64,000 nucleotides of DNA, from positions 15,912,908 to 15,976,907 of the forward strand of contig OW387134.1 in NCBI GenBank assembly GCA_936440205.1. Direction: 5' to 3'. The translations under genes were made by a program, and so were the position numbers. Origin of the DNA: Lepidonotus clava. Taxonomy: Eukaryota; Annelida; Polychaeta; Phyllodocida; Polynoidae. A model generated the notes under the pieces. The model was not told the DNA's origin. It did not search any database and saw only the letters and a program-made list of their open reading frames with translations. Below are positions 34,932 through 46,499 of the stretch, in pieces. Position 1 is the first letter of the stretch. Each line of letters starts with the position of its first letter.

Positions 34932-37308
34932 ATGGCGCCTTCCAAACGGACAGCAGAGGCTGCTCGCTGTGAGAAGTTGCAGACATGGCTATTACCCACA
35001 GCGCTCTTAAACAAGCCAACTAGCATCCGCTATTCCGGTCCAGGAAAGAAAATATGCCGTTCGACTAGAATCTACAAGGAGCGGATAGATCCAAGGGTGG
35101 AGTACCCTCGTTCAAGGGATTTCCAGGCCCGCTTTCGTCTCCCCCCAGCAATGGTTGAGCAGTTAGCAAAAGAGTTTGGAGAGAGTCCTTTCTGTACCAC
35201 GAAAAACTTATTCGTTGATTCTGAGAATGTAGGAAAAGGACGACCTATTCCTATATTCAACAAGGTAAAAAGATAATTATATGTATATTCTTTATTAATC
35301 TATATATTTTATTTTCAATAAAATCACTCAATATTTTCAATAAAAGCTGATAGTAATTAAATTAAAAAAAAAAAAATATCATAGAAATCATAGAAATATA
35401 AATATAAAATAGAAATTGGAAGTAACCTTACTCTATCTAACTAGTAAAAAATAAATAGCATTCCCAATAGAACTATAAATATCTTAGTACTGCCAATATT
35501 TATACTAATATTATATCGTTTTCTTCCTAGGTGTGCTACGCCTTGTGCTTCCTTGCCTCTGGTGCATCTTTCACTGTTATTAAAGATACCCAAGGGGGTT
35601 GCAGTGAGTCAAGTGTGTCTCGTGCAGTCAATTCCTTTGTCAGGTTTCTCGTGTGGAAATCGAGAAGTGGCTTAATTTCATTCCCATCGGTAAGTTTGTC
35701 TTCTACTTATTATCTTCTATTTATTATTCATTATTTATTAGACCCCCCCCCAAAAAAAAAAATATTTTCATTACAATAGATATTCGAAACCATGGAAAAT
35801 CATTGCCAATTATTATATTACAAAAAAAACATTATTCTCTATATATCTATGTATGCCCAACAATCATAAGATTCCTTTACATATATAATAACTACATATA
35901 TATTTTGTTTGCAGAAGAACGAGATGCATGAACATGCAGTGCGGTTTAGTAGACGCTATAAAATGGATCAGTGCATCGGGTGCCTAGATGGCACTTATAT
36001 TCCGATCAAACGTCCAGTTGGTGTGTTGAAATATAACATATATACTTTTACTAATTCATTGGTTACAGAAAATAATTATAGATTACAGAATCAAGTAGGT
36101 CCCATAGTAGTCATACTTATATTATGGATACAAACATTATTGGCATTATTCCCAACTATAAATATGAATAGAAATATTATATGACATTTTTTGTTTTCCA
36201 GGTTGTAACCGACAGTGAGGAACGCTTCACGTTTCTGGAAGCCTCGGTCGCTGGGTCGAACCATGACATGCATGTGCTTGAAACATCAGAGCTTGGGCCA
36301 AGTATCCTTGGAACAGACCGTCTAGGAGATTATTTTCTACTAGGGGATAGTGGGTATGTGGCATGATATTTATATTAATATCTAATATTAATATCTATAT
36401 CAATATTAACATCTATATTAATTTAATTTAAATATTTCACCTAAGATAGCTAAATATTTAATTAGATCATGTTATTACAGGTTCAAGAGTAACACTTTGT
36501 GAAAAAAAAAACCATCATATGTTACAGAATACACTAGAAAACATCACAGCTATTGTACTCTATAATGATTAATTTTCTGTTCAAGGTATGGACTATCACC
36601 TCAAATCTTCACCCCATTTCGTTATCGTGACGTTGATAAGATGCCCCTCCACGAGAAGAAGTACCAGAAGGCGCATGTCCACGCCCGCAACTCCGTGGAG
36701 AGGGCAATAGGACAGCTCAAGATGCGTTGGCGGTAGGTAATGTTTCTTCTTAATTATCTGGAGACTCTTCATGTTCATAAATATTCTGTATGGATCTAAG
36801 TAGCTTTTTAATTCTTATTATACCGTAACATCCTCAGTTTCTGTCCACTAATGTGCACCTCTATGTTCAGAACTCTTAAATTGTTTTTTCCATTCAATTT
36901 TGACTAAATTTTATGTAATTTTTTTACTTTTTTTTTACTTTCAGTTGCCTTTCCAAGAACGGAGTGGGTGTTCTCGATCTTGACCCTCTACACGCATCCT
37001 GGGTGGTGGAAGCATGTTGTGCACTCCACAACATGTGCATATCTTGGGGCGTTCGTGAACTCCAACCAGGGGAAAACAAAGACCCGGATATGGAGGAGCA
37101 GATCCAGGAGGAGGCAGCAAGGCGAATTCACAGATCATTGAGGCAGGCTGCTCGTTTAGGTCTAACAGAGCCTCCTACTGCAGCTGTCCGTGAGAGGACG
37201 AAGGCCCAACTGTACCATGCCGGACTGGTCAAACGTGCAAAGTACATATTCCATAACTATGGTGGTCCACGACCAACAATTCGTGAGCGTCGACCAAGAA
37301 GACGCTAA
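34932..37308 (+). CDS. PIF/Harbinger DDE transposase of element B (428 aa)
   Basis: Exons: 34932-35264, 35531-35689, 35915-36020, 36069-36094, 36202-36353, 36586-36732 and 36945-37308. The first catalytic Asp is in IGCLDGTYIPIKRP, the second in SNHDMHVLETS, then FLLGDSG, and the Glu is in NSVERAIGQLKMRWR; CCALHNMC follows. The 48-bp interval 36021-36068 has GT and AG borders and is a multiple of three. Removing it restores the family-like RPVENNYRLQNQVV, so it is either a very short intron or an in-frame insertion. The helix-turn-helix region is GGCSESSVSRAVNSFV. It is clearly distinct from A's transposase, so A and B are different families. All frames are open and the gene looks intact. Confidence 0.92.
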
Positions 37309-38741
37309 AAATATCCATTGTTTTCGTTGAGATGCAATTGATTACACTTCCGATCAATTCTTCCAGTTTAAGATACATCAATTTTGCAATATCGGCAGTA
37401 GACTGAACATAAACTTTCATAATAATTATCTCCTCAATAAGCAAATGAACTTTCATAATAATTATCTCCTCAAGAAGCAAATGAAATGAAATTAACGTAT
37501 TGTGTACTTCTCTATATGTAACCTTACATTCCGTGATCAACTGTTGGTGGTAAGGTGTAACATGATTTGGATTTTTCAAATATGCGAATGAAACTTATAA
37601 TGAACTGCGTCAAGAATTAAATCCTGATTAAATGTTGTGAAATTTTGCAGGTTCAGTGATTGAAACTAAGCAAGAAATTCTGAAAGAATGAACTGTTTGG
37701 TAAAAAAAATAAAATAAACCCCGAAGTATTGCAATTTTGGTGTTGGGTATGTTCTCTCTTTAATATCGTATCGATGCAAGCACGTTATTACAAAATATTT
37801 CTAAATATTTCTAAATCTGTATGTTTAAGAATTAAAATAGACATGAAGAACATAACTTTATTTGGACTACTTTATTCAAATATCGAACGTGAATGGGAAA
37901 ATACTAATGAACCCTTACCAACAATTCCTGAGAGTCCCATACACAATAGTACACAATTAACATGCAAACATGCACCACATGGTAGTGACACGTTAACATA
38001 ACATTATTCAGTAATGAAAAATACACAGAACATCCTTCACATGTTATTCACATGTTAACCCTTCACATGTTATTCACATGCTATTCACAGTTTTGCTTCA
38101 CATGTTGTTCACATGTTAACCTGTCAGTAAGCATTTGTATCGGAAAATATATTGAACCTTCACCACCACACGTTATAGGTTGTGTTGTATTTTCTAAACT
38201 ATTCTTAACCTTTCACATGTTATTCACATGTTAATGTTACATGTTGTTTACATGCGAACCTGTATAAGAAAAATCTTAACCGATCATAATTAGTAGATAA
38301 TTATTGTCAACCAAGATAATTTGGTCGCAAACAAAAGCACAATGCGACAGAGGTATACTTTATTAAAAAATACAATTAGTTTCCGATTACAGTAGGCTTG
38401 TTGAACAAGGCTGTTGGTAATACCATGTCTAAAGGTTCTCACATGGAGCATCCTCTACTGTTCGTGTGGCCGGCGCCATCCCATGTAACAGAATAAATGC
38501 TAAGGTATTCTTTTCATTACTCTTAGAGGGGAACACGATAATAATGTTGTTTTACAAGTCGTCGTAGCATCTTTCCTCCGGCAGATAATTATCACCCAGG
38601 CAGATAATTATCGTATCATCATTAATGTTAACTGAAGCTGACATAGTACTAAAGCACCAAACTGGTCGTAACTCAAATTACATCCACAAATAAACGAACT
38701 TCCTTTGAAACAACGTTCTGCTGAAACTTATACAAAATATC
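37309..38741. other. Intergenic between the convergent genes of element B
   Basis: AT-rich. It contains a doubled AACTTTCATAATAATTATCT segment at about 37405-37475 and tandem TTCACATGTTATTCACATGT units at about 38035-38260. No gene is seen. Confidence 0.55.
38035..38260. repeat. Tandem repeats TTCACATGTTATTCACATGT
   Basis: Irregular copies of a roughly 12-25-bp ACATGTTATTC unit in the 3' intergenic part of element B. The spacing is too variable, and the unit too simple, for a CRISPR array. Confidence 0.65.
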
Positions 38742-39742
38742 TCATTTATCCCTAAGCTTCCTTGATTTCTTTTTCGGTCTTGTTGACCACCTAGAGCCCC
38801 CTGTAGCACTAACTATACTGCCATCACTGTCTGTTTCAGGTGGTGCTTTCTTGGAATTACTTTCTGCTACATAGAAAGCTATTCCAGTTTGTCCTAACTG
38901 TGCAGTTGATGTTGATGGTGCTGTAGGCCACTGCATTTCTTCCTTTTCCTTTCCATCACTTTGCGTTACTGGGTTATTGAAAAAAATGGGCTGTGCACCT
39001 TTCCCTGTAACACTCTCAGTAGTAAGAGCATTAGCAGGATCACTCGTTACTGGGTTATTGAAAAAAATGGGCTGTGCACCTTTCCCTGTAACACTCTCAG
39101 TAGTAAGAGCATTAGCAGGATCACTCGTTACTGGGTTATTGAAAAAAATGGGCTGTGCACCTTTCCCAGGTGTAACACTCTCAGTAGTAAGAGCATTAGC
39201 AGGATCACTCCCCGCGATTGCTTCCTGTATGGCCTGCTTAAAGGCTTGTTGTAGAAATTCCTGATTATCGAGCGGTTTACCAACATCTCCAACAACCTCT
39301 TCTCCAGCGTATTCTATCGTAGCACTGCTTAACAAAGCGTTCTGCACTTCCAGAACGGTCATACAGGTACTGGTTGGAACACCACCTTCTACAAACTCCT
39401 GACGATTCACATCATTGTTCTCTTGATTATCGTCTTGTCTATCCTCTTCCACATTCTCTTTGGCCTTTCCCCCCTCCCCCTGGTCATCATTGCTTTTATC
39501 AGCATCTTTCTCCTTCTCCAACCCCAACAACTCTCCGTCAGAGGTGTTTTCTGCTCTTGTTTCTTGTTCTGTTTGAAGTGAAACCAGCTCCTGTGTCGGC
39601 TGAGAAGTCTGAGCTGATACCTCTTCGTAGTGCTCGTTGCAGACAACTTCTGCTGGTTCACTACGTGCTGTTGGTTCGGTACCTATTGTATGAAGCACAC
39701 CTAAGGCTTCTACGTCTTCTGTGTCGCTTTTTATGGTAGGAG
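38742..39742 (-). CDS. C-terminal part of element B accessory protein (separate frame)
   Basis: About 330 residues are open on the minus strand, starting around KSDTEDVEALGVLHTIG and ending SRWSTRPKKKSRKLRDK. The composition is acidic, Glu/Asp/Gln-rich, with a basic tail like the tail of A's accessory protein. It contains three copies of a 27-residue unit (SDPANALTTESVT, then GKGAQPIFFNNPVT). It lies just downstream of the stop that ends the main accessory frame at 39845. It is either joined by splicing that I cannot identify or has been separated by later mutation. Confidence 0.6.
38965..39212 (-). repeat. Three 81-bp coding tandem repeats in B accessory C terminus
   Basis: Nearly identical 81-bp units encode SDPANALTTESVTGKGAQ plus PIFFNNPVT. 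One copy differs by an extra proline codon (TPGKG). The near identity shows recent expansion. Confidence 0.9.
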
Positions 39743-39844
39743 TTGTTGGAGCAGATCACGAATTTCAACCAACATTGGCATCTTCTTGTTGATGTTTTCT
39801 ACAGAGTTATTTATTCCCGACACTTCACCTCCCATCAAAATAAT

Positions 39845-42800
39845 TCAGTTTTTGACTTTCTTAAGGTCATTTTTCAATGTGCGGACGTCCATTTCAACCT
39901 CCTGTAAGTCATTTTTAACGAGTCCAATGTCGTTTTTGACCGTGTTTATATCCGCAGCAGCCGAGGCAGCGTCAACTTTCACGTCCTGAACGTCGGAGAC
40001 AACCACACCTAACTGCCCTTTCAGAACATGATGATCAGATTTAGCAGATTCTGAGTTTCCTCTTACTGTTTTGATGTCCTTTCCTGCGGTCTTGACGTCC
40101 TGCTTCATGCACATCACTACCGAATGTACATTATCATAATCGCCCTTTAATCCATAGAACTCCTGTACCAGGTGTTTCACCTCACCTGACATACTTGCCG
40201 TTTCCAAATTGAGTGCATCCAGTGTCTTTGTATTAGTTTTGACCTGTTTCACGTCATCGATGATAATCCCAATACCATCCTGCAAAGTCCCTTTGAATTC
40301 GGTAGCCTTCACTTCAGCAATGGCTGGTTGTTTTGTGGGTGGTTGTTGTTGAATTTCTGGTTGTTCTTTCGTTACCGGCTGTTGTTTGGTGCCTTCTTCT
40401 TTTTTGCTGGATTTTTTGGATGTTGACTTCTGTGTTTTAACCCCATCCTGCAGCTTGTCTTTTTTGCTACCAGCAGTAAGATCGATGGTGTCCGATGCTG
40501 TAACCTCCTCACTCTTGACAGACATACGATAATTGGGAGCACGTTCGTCATCCTTCGGTACTTTCGCAAGGGGAGTACTTGCTTGCGGGTTGAAGTTCAA
40601 GTCAGGCACCTCTGGCTGTTCGTAATCTTCGTCCTCCTTATCGGCTGGAAAAATTTAAAACAGATTCAAATTATTAGGACTGTTATACACAATATGCAGA
40701 GTCTAGTTTTGTCGGAAATTATACTTCACTTTCTGTTCACACAATATTTCTTTCAATAATAATTATCCGGAAACTTTATGAAAAAATATTAGTTCACAGT
40801 TATATGGGTTTGACCACTATATTCAACGCGGCGACTCTTATTGTACTAAACATTATTTACTAACACTAATAAAGAGAACAAGTATTTATTTATATTTACC
40901 CTCGTCAGTGTAGCTAAGCTGCCGTTTTGGCTTGAAGACATCACCCAGTATGTCTGTCATCGACTTCTTCCCTCTAGTATTTTTGGCCGGTGGTGTTGGG
41001 GATGTGGGTGACGTCTCCGGGGTATCCTTCTTAGCTTTTATACGTGGGGAACGTCGCTGTTGTTTTGCCTCTCCGCCCTCAGCGTCAACTTCACCTAAAA
41101 AAGAATAATTTACAAAAATTATTAGTTATGTATGCAAAGTAGTTATCTTTATTGTCATTGAATAGGAAAACATATGGTTTTTTTTTCTTTATTGTTACCA
41201 TATACAACATATTCACTTCCTTATTGTCATTGAATAGGAAAAGACGTGTTAATTTTTCTGTTTTTTTACCAGATACAAGATATTCCCTTACACTGGTAAT
41301 TGATCAAATATAGTTACCCCCCCTCCCCACCACCACGTCTAAGTACATGTCGGAACATGTTTACCGATTTTTAATTATAAACAAATTAACAAAAATAAAT
41401 GTAGTGCATGCAGAATAACACCTTACCTATTACTATAGGGCAAGATGCATCACCTTTTCTTGCTTTCTTAGAGCGGGTGGATAGGCGGTTGACTTTCTTC
41501 TTTTGCGGTTCGTAGTGTTCGTCACGATCCTCGTCATCGATCTCCTCTGCCTCTGACGACTCACTGTCGCTGCTATCGTCTTTTGGTTTGGGTTTACCCT
41601 TCTTCGGCTTTCGGTCCATACCTGCAATATTGTCATCACTTACAATAATTTTCCATTACTTTATAAAATATAACTTTATGATTAATATGTTATGAACCTT
41701 AGAGCATTGGTATTTCGTTTACAGGCTCTGTATTAATCCGATCCTTATATTTTCATAGTTTTTTTTTATATATAGTTAGGTATGTTTCTATTTAATATTT
41801 CAAACTACATGTAATAATCTGGTAAGCGATGCTGACAAAGTGTGTGTTCTGCCCGGCCTGGCCCTCCCTATATCATAATGCATGTTTTCTGTTATTATCT
41901 GGAAAAAAGCAATATCGTCGTTTTACTTGTATTATTTTAAGCTTACCATACTCCTCCTTTTGAACTTTTATTTGGCGTTTAACGTCTGTCTTCGACTCGT
42001 CCATGGCATCCTTCTGTTTCTTTTCGGCCTCCGCCATGCGTTTGACGAAATCCTGGGCTGATAACACTGAGTTTCTGGTCGGGTCGGTTTCTAGCGGACG
42101 CTTCCATGAACCAGGAAGTACTGAAATGTATTATATCAAAACATAAAAATTGGGAACAATAAGCAATAAATTGATTTTTACAGTGCGCAAATGTTTTTTT
42201 TTTTTTCAAAATTCAACTGGAAATAAAGTGACTGTTTTATTATTGGCAAGTAAACACAATGGCCCCACACGGCAATTCAACCAACTATATTAGAATATCG
42301 CATTATTATCTGTAACTACATAATTAAAACTATACTTGAAGAATAAAAGTTAACAAATACAAATACAAACCTCCGCAGCATTCCGGTCCATAGAATTGTA
42401 GAGTCATAATTTCCAGAGAAGTCAGTTTGTCTTTCTCCGGAATGGCAGCACCCCCAGACTGTTTTTCCATCTTCAACAAATTTTTCGCCTGCAAATGAAA
42501 TAAAGAAATAACTAAATACATTCCTATAATATTAATCAGTAACCATCTGAAATAAATCAATTATTTTTTTATAGGGACACTAATAGTGATATATAAATTT
42601 GTATCTATGACGAGGATCGTGATGAACACTACCAACCGCAAAAGAAGAAAGTAAGCCGCCTGTCATGTCTAATCAATCAATTTTCTTTTTATTCAGACAC
42701 TAATAGTACTATATAATTTAGTATCTATGTATAGTAATGAAAAAATTGCATTTCGTAATTATTATTTTTTTTTTTCTACGTTTCTTGCCCCCCACCGCAT

Positions 42801-43937
42801 TCACCCGCTCTTTGATGGCCTTGAATGCCTGGTTCTTGAGTTTGCCACGCTCTGATGGCTGAGTGTTGGCACTATCGAACTTCCCATGTATGATATCCCT
42901 AGTGTGAAGAAAAAACCAAACAATGTATACCAACATATATGAAAATACCAAAGAATCACAAACTTCAAACGGCCGGTTAGTGTTAAAGAATTAAACCAAA
43001 TAAACAGGACAAACAGATATTACTTTTTTTTCTACCACACTTTTCTATCATAGGCATAATATAATATGATAGGCAGTAAATTACACAAAATATTCATAAT
43101 ATTTGGTATCATTTATTGTCGACATTATTTATTGTCGACATTAAAGTGAAGAATAATAAGGAATTGAAGATAAGTATTAATATTTCATTGTTATGACTAC
43201 AGCGTGAGGTGTTCTTACTTGAAGTCTTCTGCCGTAGTATATATAGCGGCTAGCTCGGCCGACGTCCACCAGGTTCGTGAGGTCTCATCTTCATCCTCGC
43301 TGCAGGAGGAACACCACGATAAATTCGGTCTTTTACCACCGTCAGTTTTCTTCTTTCGTTTATTACCACCTGCAGCAGGTGTGTCGGTGGCGGCTTGGGA
43401 ACTTGCGTGGGAGGCCTGGGAGGTCTGGGATGTATTATCCTCAGAGTCGTCCATAATTTGTTGTTGTGAATCTTCCAATGGAGCGACGGATGTCACAATA
43501 GTGCTAGCTCTCCGGCCAACTTTTCGTTTTTTTGGGGGGGTTTTAAAAGGTGAGTCGAACTCCTCATCTGAATTTGTTTGCAGTATTTTTGATAGAGTGT
43601 TCTTAGCTTTTGTGACGGAGGAAGATGATGTGTCTGCTGAAGGCTTGGCTGATGAAGCCTTGGTACGAAGTGGAGGAAGGGGACTGTCTGGGGATTCAAT
43701 ATAGACAAAACTGCTGGATTTCTTGTCCGGAGAATTATCCTCCTCAACACTTAGTGAGAATCTAGCAGAGAGTTCATCTATTTTCTTCTGTGTGTCAGCC
43801 GCTATAGCAGATTCCAGTAGCTGGTTTAGTTGGACACTCTGTTTTTCGGTAGTTTCCCCCTCAAGAAGCAATCGGATACATTTGACGTCCTCACTTTCTT
43901 TTACCAGTGTAGATGACTTTTTCTTTTTCCCCGACAT
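39845..43937 (-). CDS. SANT/Myb-like accessory protein of element B (764 aa to first stop)
   Basis: Seven exons on the minus strand keep frame: 43937-43219, 42898-42805, 42488-42371, 42120-41947, 41621-41427, 41094-40900 and 40644-39845. It begins MSGKKKKSSTLV. SANT-like residues RTWWTSAELAAIYTTAEDFK lead into QAFKAIKER, then LLKMEKQSGGAAIPEKD, LEIMTLQFYGPECCGVLPG and WKRPL. This block matches A's protein (LLKTYGYSG, IPDDEQL, FTGVDCVMGIPG), and both genes encode it on a 118-nt exon with phase 0 in and phase 1 out. Next come a coiled coil (FVKRMAEAEKKQKDAMDE), acidic Ser-rich and basic stretches, and a long heptad-like coil near the end (VKNDIGLVKNDLQEVEMDV). The stop at 39845 is followed in the same frame by more coil-like sequence, so this may not be the original end. 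Confidence 0.78.
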
Positions 43938-44089
43938 CTGCAAAACAAAAACATAGATTTATTATTAGTAGTATTATTGTTAATATCGGACATCGAAAAG
44001 CTAAGCGTCGCCAACAACTGATGTGTTCGGCCCGGTTCTGGCTTGCCCAACTATGTATAAAAAAAGAATATGTCCTGATAAAAGAGTTA

Positions 44090-45710
44090 TATTTAGCAGG
44101 CATACAGGCGCTCGCCCATTTCACCAACAACTCACTTCTTATCCGGAAAATATTTATAGGCCTACACAGGTCATATTTTCATAATATTGTTCGATTCTAA
44201 TAATAGGCCTGGCCCGCCGCCTGCGCCTAAACAGGTAATATGGTCCAGGCTGGCACGCTTATGTGCAGGCATACAGGCGCTCGCCCCTTTCACCAACAAT
44301 TCACTTTTTATCTGGAAAATATTTATAGGCCTGGTCCGCCGTCTGCGCCTAAACAGATATCCGGAATTGTCTCTCTTCTAGACCGATCGAACTCTACAAA
44401 GAGTGGCGCCCGCCGGGGCCTGCGTTAGGCTAGGCTCAACTCAACTCTGTAAGTCATAATTTTACAGAATATATAAATGCTTACACCTACACAGAAAACA
44501 AAATATTTATAGGCCTTCTGTGAAATTATGACTTACAGAGCATACACACTAAAAAAACAACAAGGGGCGGTAAAACCGATCGAACTCTACAAAGAGAAGT
44601 CGCCGGGCGGGCACAAGCTTATGGGTCTGGACCACTCAATTCGACACGATGACATGGCCAAATTTTCTCCTTACCGACATGCGAAAGGGGGTATTTTTAA
44701 ATTCCACATGGTGACATGGCCTATTCTTATAATCGACATGCGACATAGCTTATAGTGACAATCGACAGGGCTCATTCTTAAATTCGACACGGCGACAGAG
44801 CCTTTTCTTATCTCCGACATGCGACATTGGCACCCCCCCATCAAGAGCCCCAAGCTTCAGCGAACGACCGGCAAACGTTCGGTGAATATTCTGTGAAATT
44901 ATGACTTACACAGTATACACACCACAAAAATAACTTATTTATATTATATTTATCCTAGAAATGTTTTCTTTTCATGCGAAAACTGAGTTTGATGCTGCAG
45001 TAGTGGATAACTGCTTACATGTGAGGTTTAGACACCTTTCCTGTTGGGTGAAAGAGAGGCAATGGTATATATACTCAGAGATGGGAATGTACTTTCGGGT
45101 AGCTGGGTAGTGCATCCAATAAATTCATTACCTTGATTTGTACAGAGCACTCAATCAATTGGCATAAGGCCCCCAGCTACCTGGGTGCTGTGAGATGAAT
45201 GTTAGAAACCCCACTCATCTCATGGCACTCTTAATTTTTTATTTATACTTTCACTTTTGATTCTATCAATAATATAATGGTGAGGTATTTTTTTTCCCTA
45301 GCCTCTTAGGCCTAACGCAGGCCTAGTGCCTTTTACCAACAATTGTACAATTAAAGGGACGAACACGTCAAATGTTGGCTGGGGTTAGGAATTGTGGGAC
45401 ATAGATTTGATATATTTATATAATATAACCCACACAGGGCATATGACTGTTTAATATTGTTTAGTAGCAGATGGGGGGGGCAGGCCTATAAAGATTTTCC
45501 GGATAACAAGTCTCGAGTTGTTGGTGAAAGGGGATAGAAGCAAGGGACAAAAAGATATTATTAACCCGGCCTGTCATCAACAATTTTTACCCCACCGACA
45601 TAAGCGTGCCGCCCTGGACCTTATTACCTGTTTAGGCGCATACGGCGGGCCAGGCCTAGTATTAGAACCGAACAATTTTTTAAAATATGACCTGTGTAGG
45701 TAGAATGGAG
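44090..45710. repeat. Inverted repeat in the first intron of the B accessory gene
   Basis: 44150-44270 matches the reverse complement of about 45595-45705 (GGCCTGGCCCGCCG, GCGCCTAAACAGGTAAT, CCTACACAGGTCATATTTT). A further block (CCCTTTCACCAACAA, ATCCGGAAAATATTTATAGG) occurs at 44115, 44290 and inverted at about 45490. Tandem CGACATGGCGACA-like units fill 44640-44830. The pattern fits a foldback element with internal duplications. Its exact ends are unclear. Confidence 0.55.
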
Positions 45711-46034
45711 CTTAGCCCCTCACCCCCACCACCACAAAATTAGAGAAACACAAACATTATTGATAGAGGGGGCGGAGGGAGAACTGTGTGCCACACTTTA
45801 TCTGTATACAGCTTGGGCACGAATAAGATTACATCAAAATGACATGAAATACACTACATTGTTTGTTATTCATGATTGTTTAACTATTGTACTATAGTGA
45901 CAGTTTGAGTATTTACGTTTGGTGGAACATGATATCTACATGAAACACGGACAAATAGGCTAAAAAAAGCTGTAGCAACCACTTCTAAAATTGTGTTCAA
46001 ACATTATAATATAGTTTACAGAGGATATACTTAC

Positions 46035-46097
46035 GGCGAATTGAAGCGAAGCCGAAGATAAAAACAGCAAGATGAACGTGATCAACGTGACGAGCAT
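46035..46097 (-). other. Candidate upstream exon of the B accessory gene
   Basis: Reading the minus strand, an ATG at 46097 opens MLVTLITFILLFLSSASLQFA and meets a donor GTAAGTAT at phase 0. The next acceptor, TTTTGTTTTGCAG, lies directly before ATGTCGGGG at 43937, so the two would join in frame. The peptide resembles a signal peptide, which is odd for a nuclear protein. It may be a 5' UTR exon with a chance open frame. Confidence 0.4.
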
Positions 46098-46299
46098 GGA
46101 ACCAAGATGGCGAGGACGGTAGTGTGACGTAGTACCGGCGTAATACTATAAAACGTAGCCTATTTATCGGGAACCAGCAACTATAAGATGATTATCGGCC
46201 TCTATATATGTTATATACTCAACCGACCAAAAACAAGCGGATTTGACCTCTACCGGATGTAACGTCATGACAATTTTCCCGCTAAATTTGAGTGACCTT

Positions 46300-46499
46300 G
46301 GGGATTATTGGAAGATAATTATTTTACTGATAATTTTTTGCCGATAATTATTGTATGTGCGGATATATTGACCAGGTTACGATAGAAACCATTTTACGAT
46401 AATATCTCTGGATGGGACAGGGCGGAATTATCGTATTTTGGTGACAGGATAATTATCGTATTTGGGTATATCTTAAACTGTCTCTGGAACCCGCTGCTG
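46300..46499. repeat. Right terminus and subterminal repeats of element B
   Basis: It includes GAAGATAATTATTTTACTG, GCCGATAATTATTGTATG, GGCGGAATTATCGTATTTTG and AGGATAATTATCGTATTTGG before the terminal TCTCTGGAACCCGCTGCTG. These mirror the motif cluster at the left end. Confidence 0.75.

Larger units (their letters stand above)
23097..46499. mobile_element. Outer PIF/Harbinger-like transposon B (23.4 kb with insert, about 12.1 kb without)
   Basis: The inverted ends are CAGCGGGTTCCAGAGA on the left and its complement TCTCTGGAACCCGCTG on the right. CAG triplets flank them at 23094-23096 and 46500-46502; the right end has one extra CTG, best explained by gain or loss of one repeat unit. Both subterminal zones carry many ATAATTATCGG-type motifs. 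It encodes a DDE transposase on the plus strand (34932-37308) and a SANT-like accessory protein on the minus strand (43937-39845), facing each other. Element A is inserted at 23533-34876, upstream of the transposase start. A diverged copy of the empty site at about 21.66-21.73 kb supports these borders. Confidence 0.85.

Noticed and set aside
32078-37308. The two transposases as one head-to-head host HARBI1 gene pair
   Set aside because: Each lies inside its own set of inverted ends with CAG flanks, and their sequences are too different for a local duplication.
38035-38260. Regular-looking short repeats that could suggest a CRISPR array
   Set aside because: The genome is eukaryotic, the units are irregular and simple, and there are no unique spacers of constant length or cas genes.
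23097-46499. A Polinton/Maverick, because of the more than 20-kb size with inverted ends
   Set aside because: There is no polymerase, integrase or capsid-like frame. The size comes from two nested Harbinger-type elements, and the target duplications are 3 bp.
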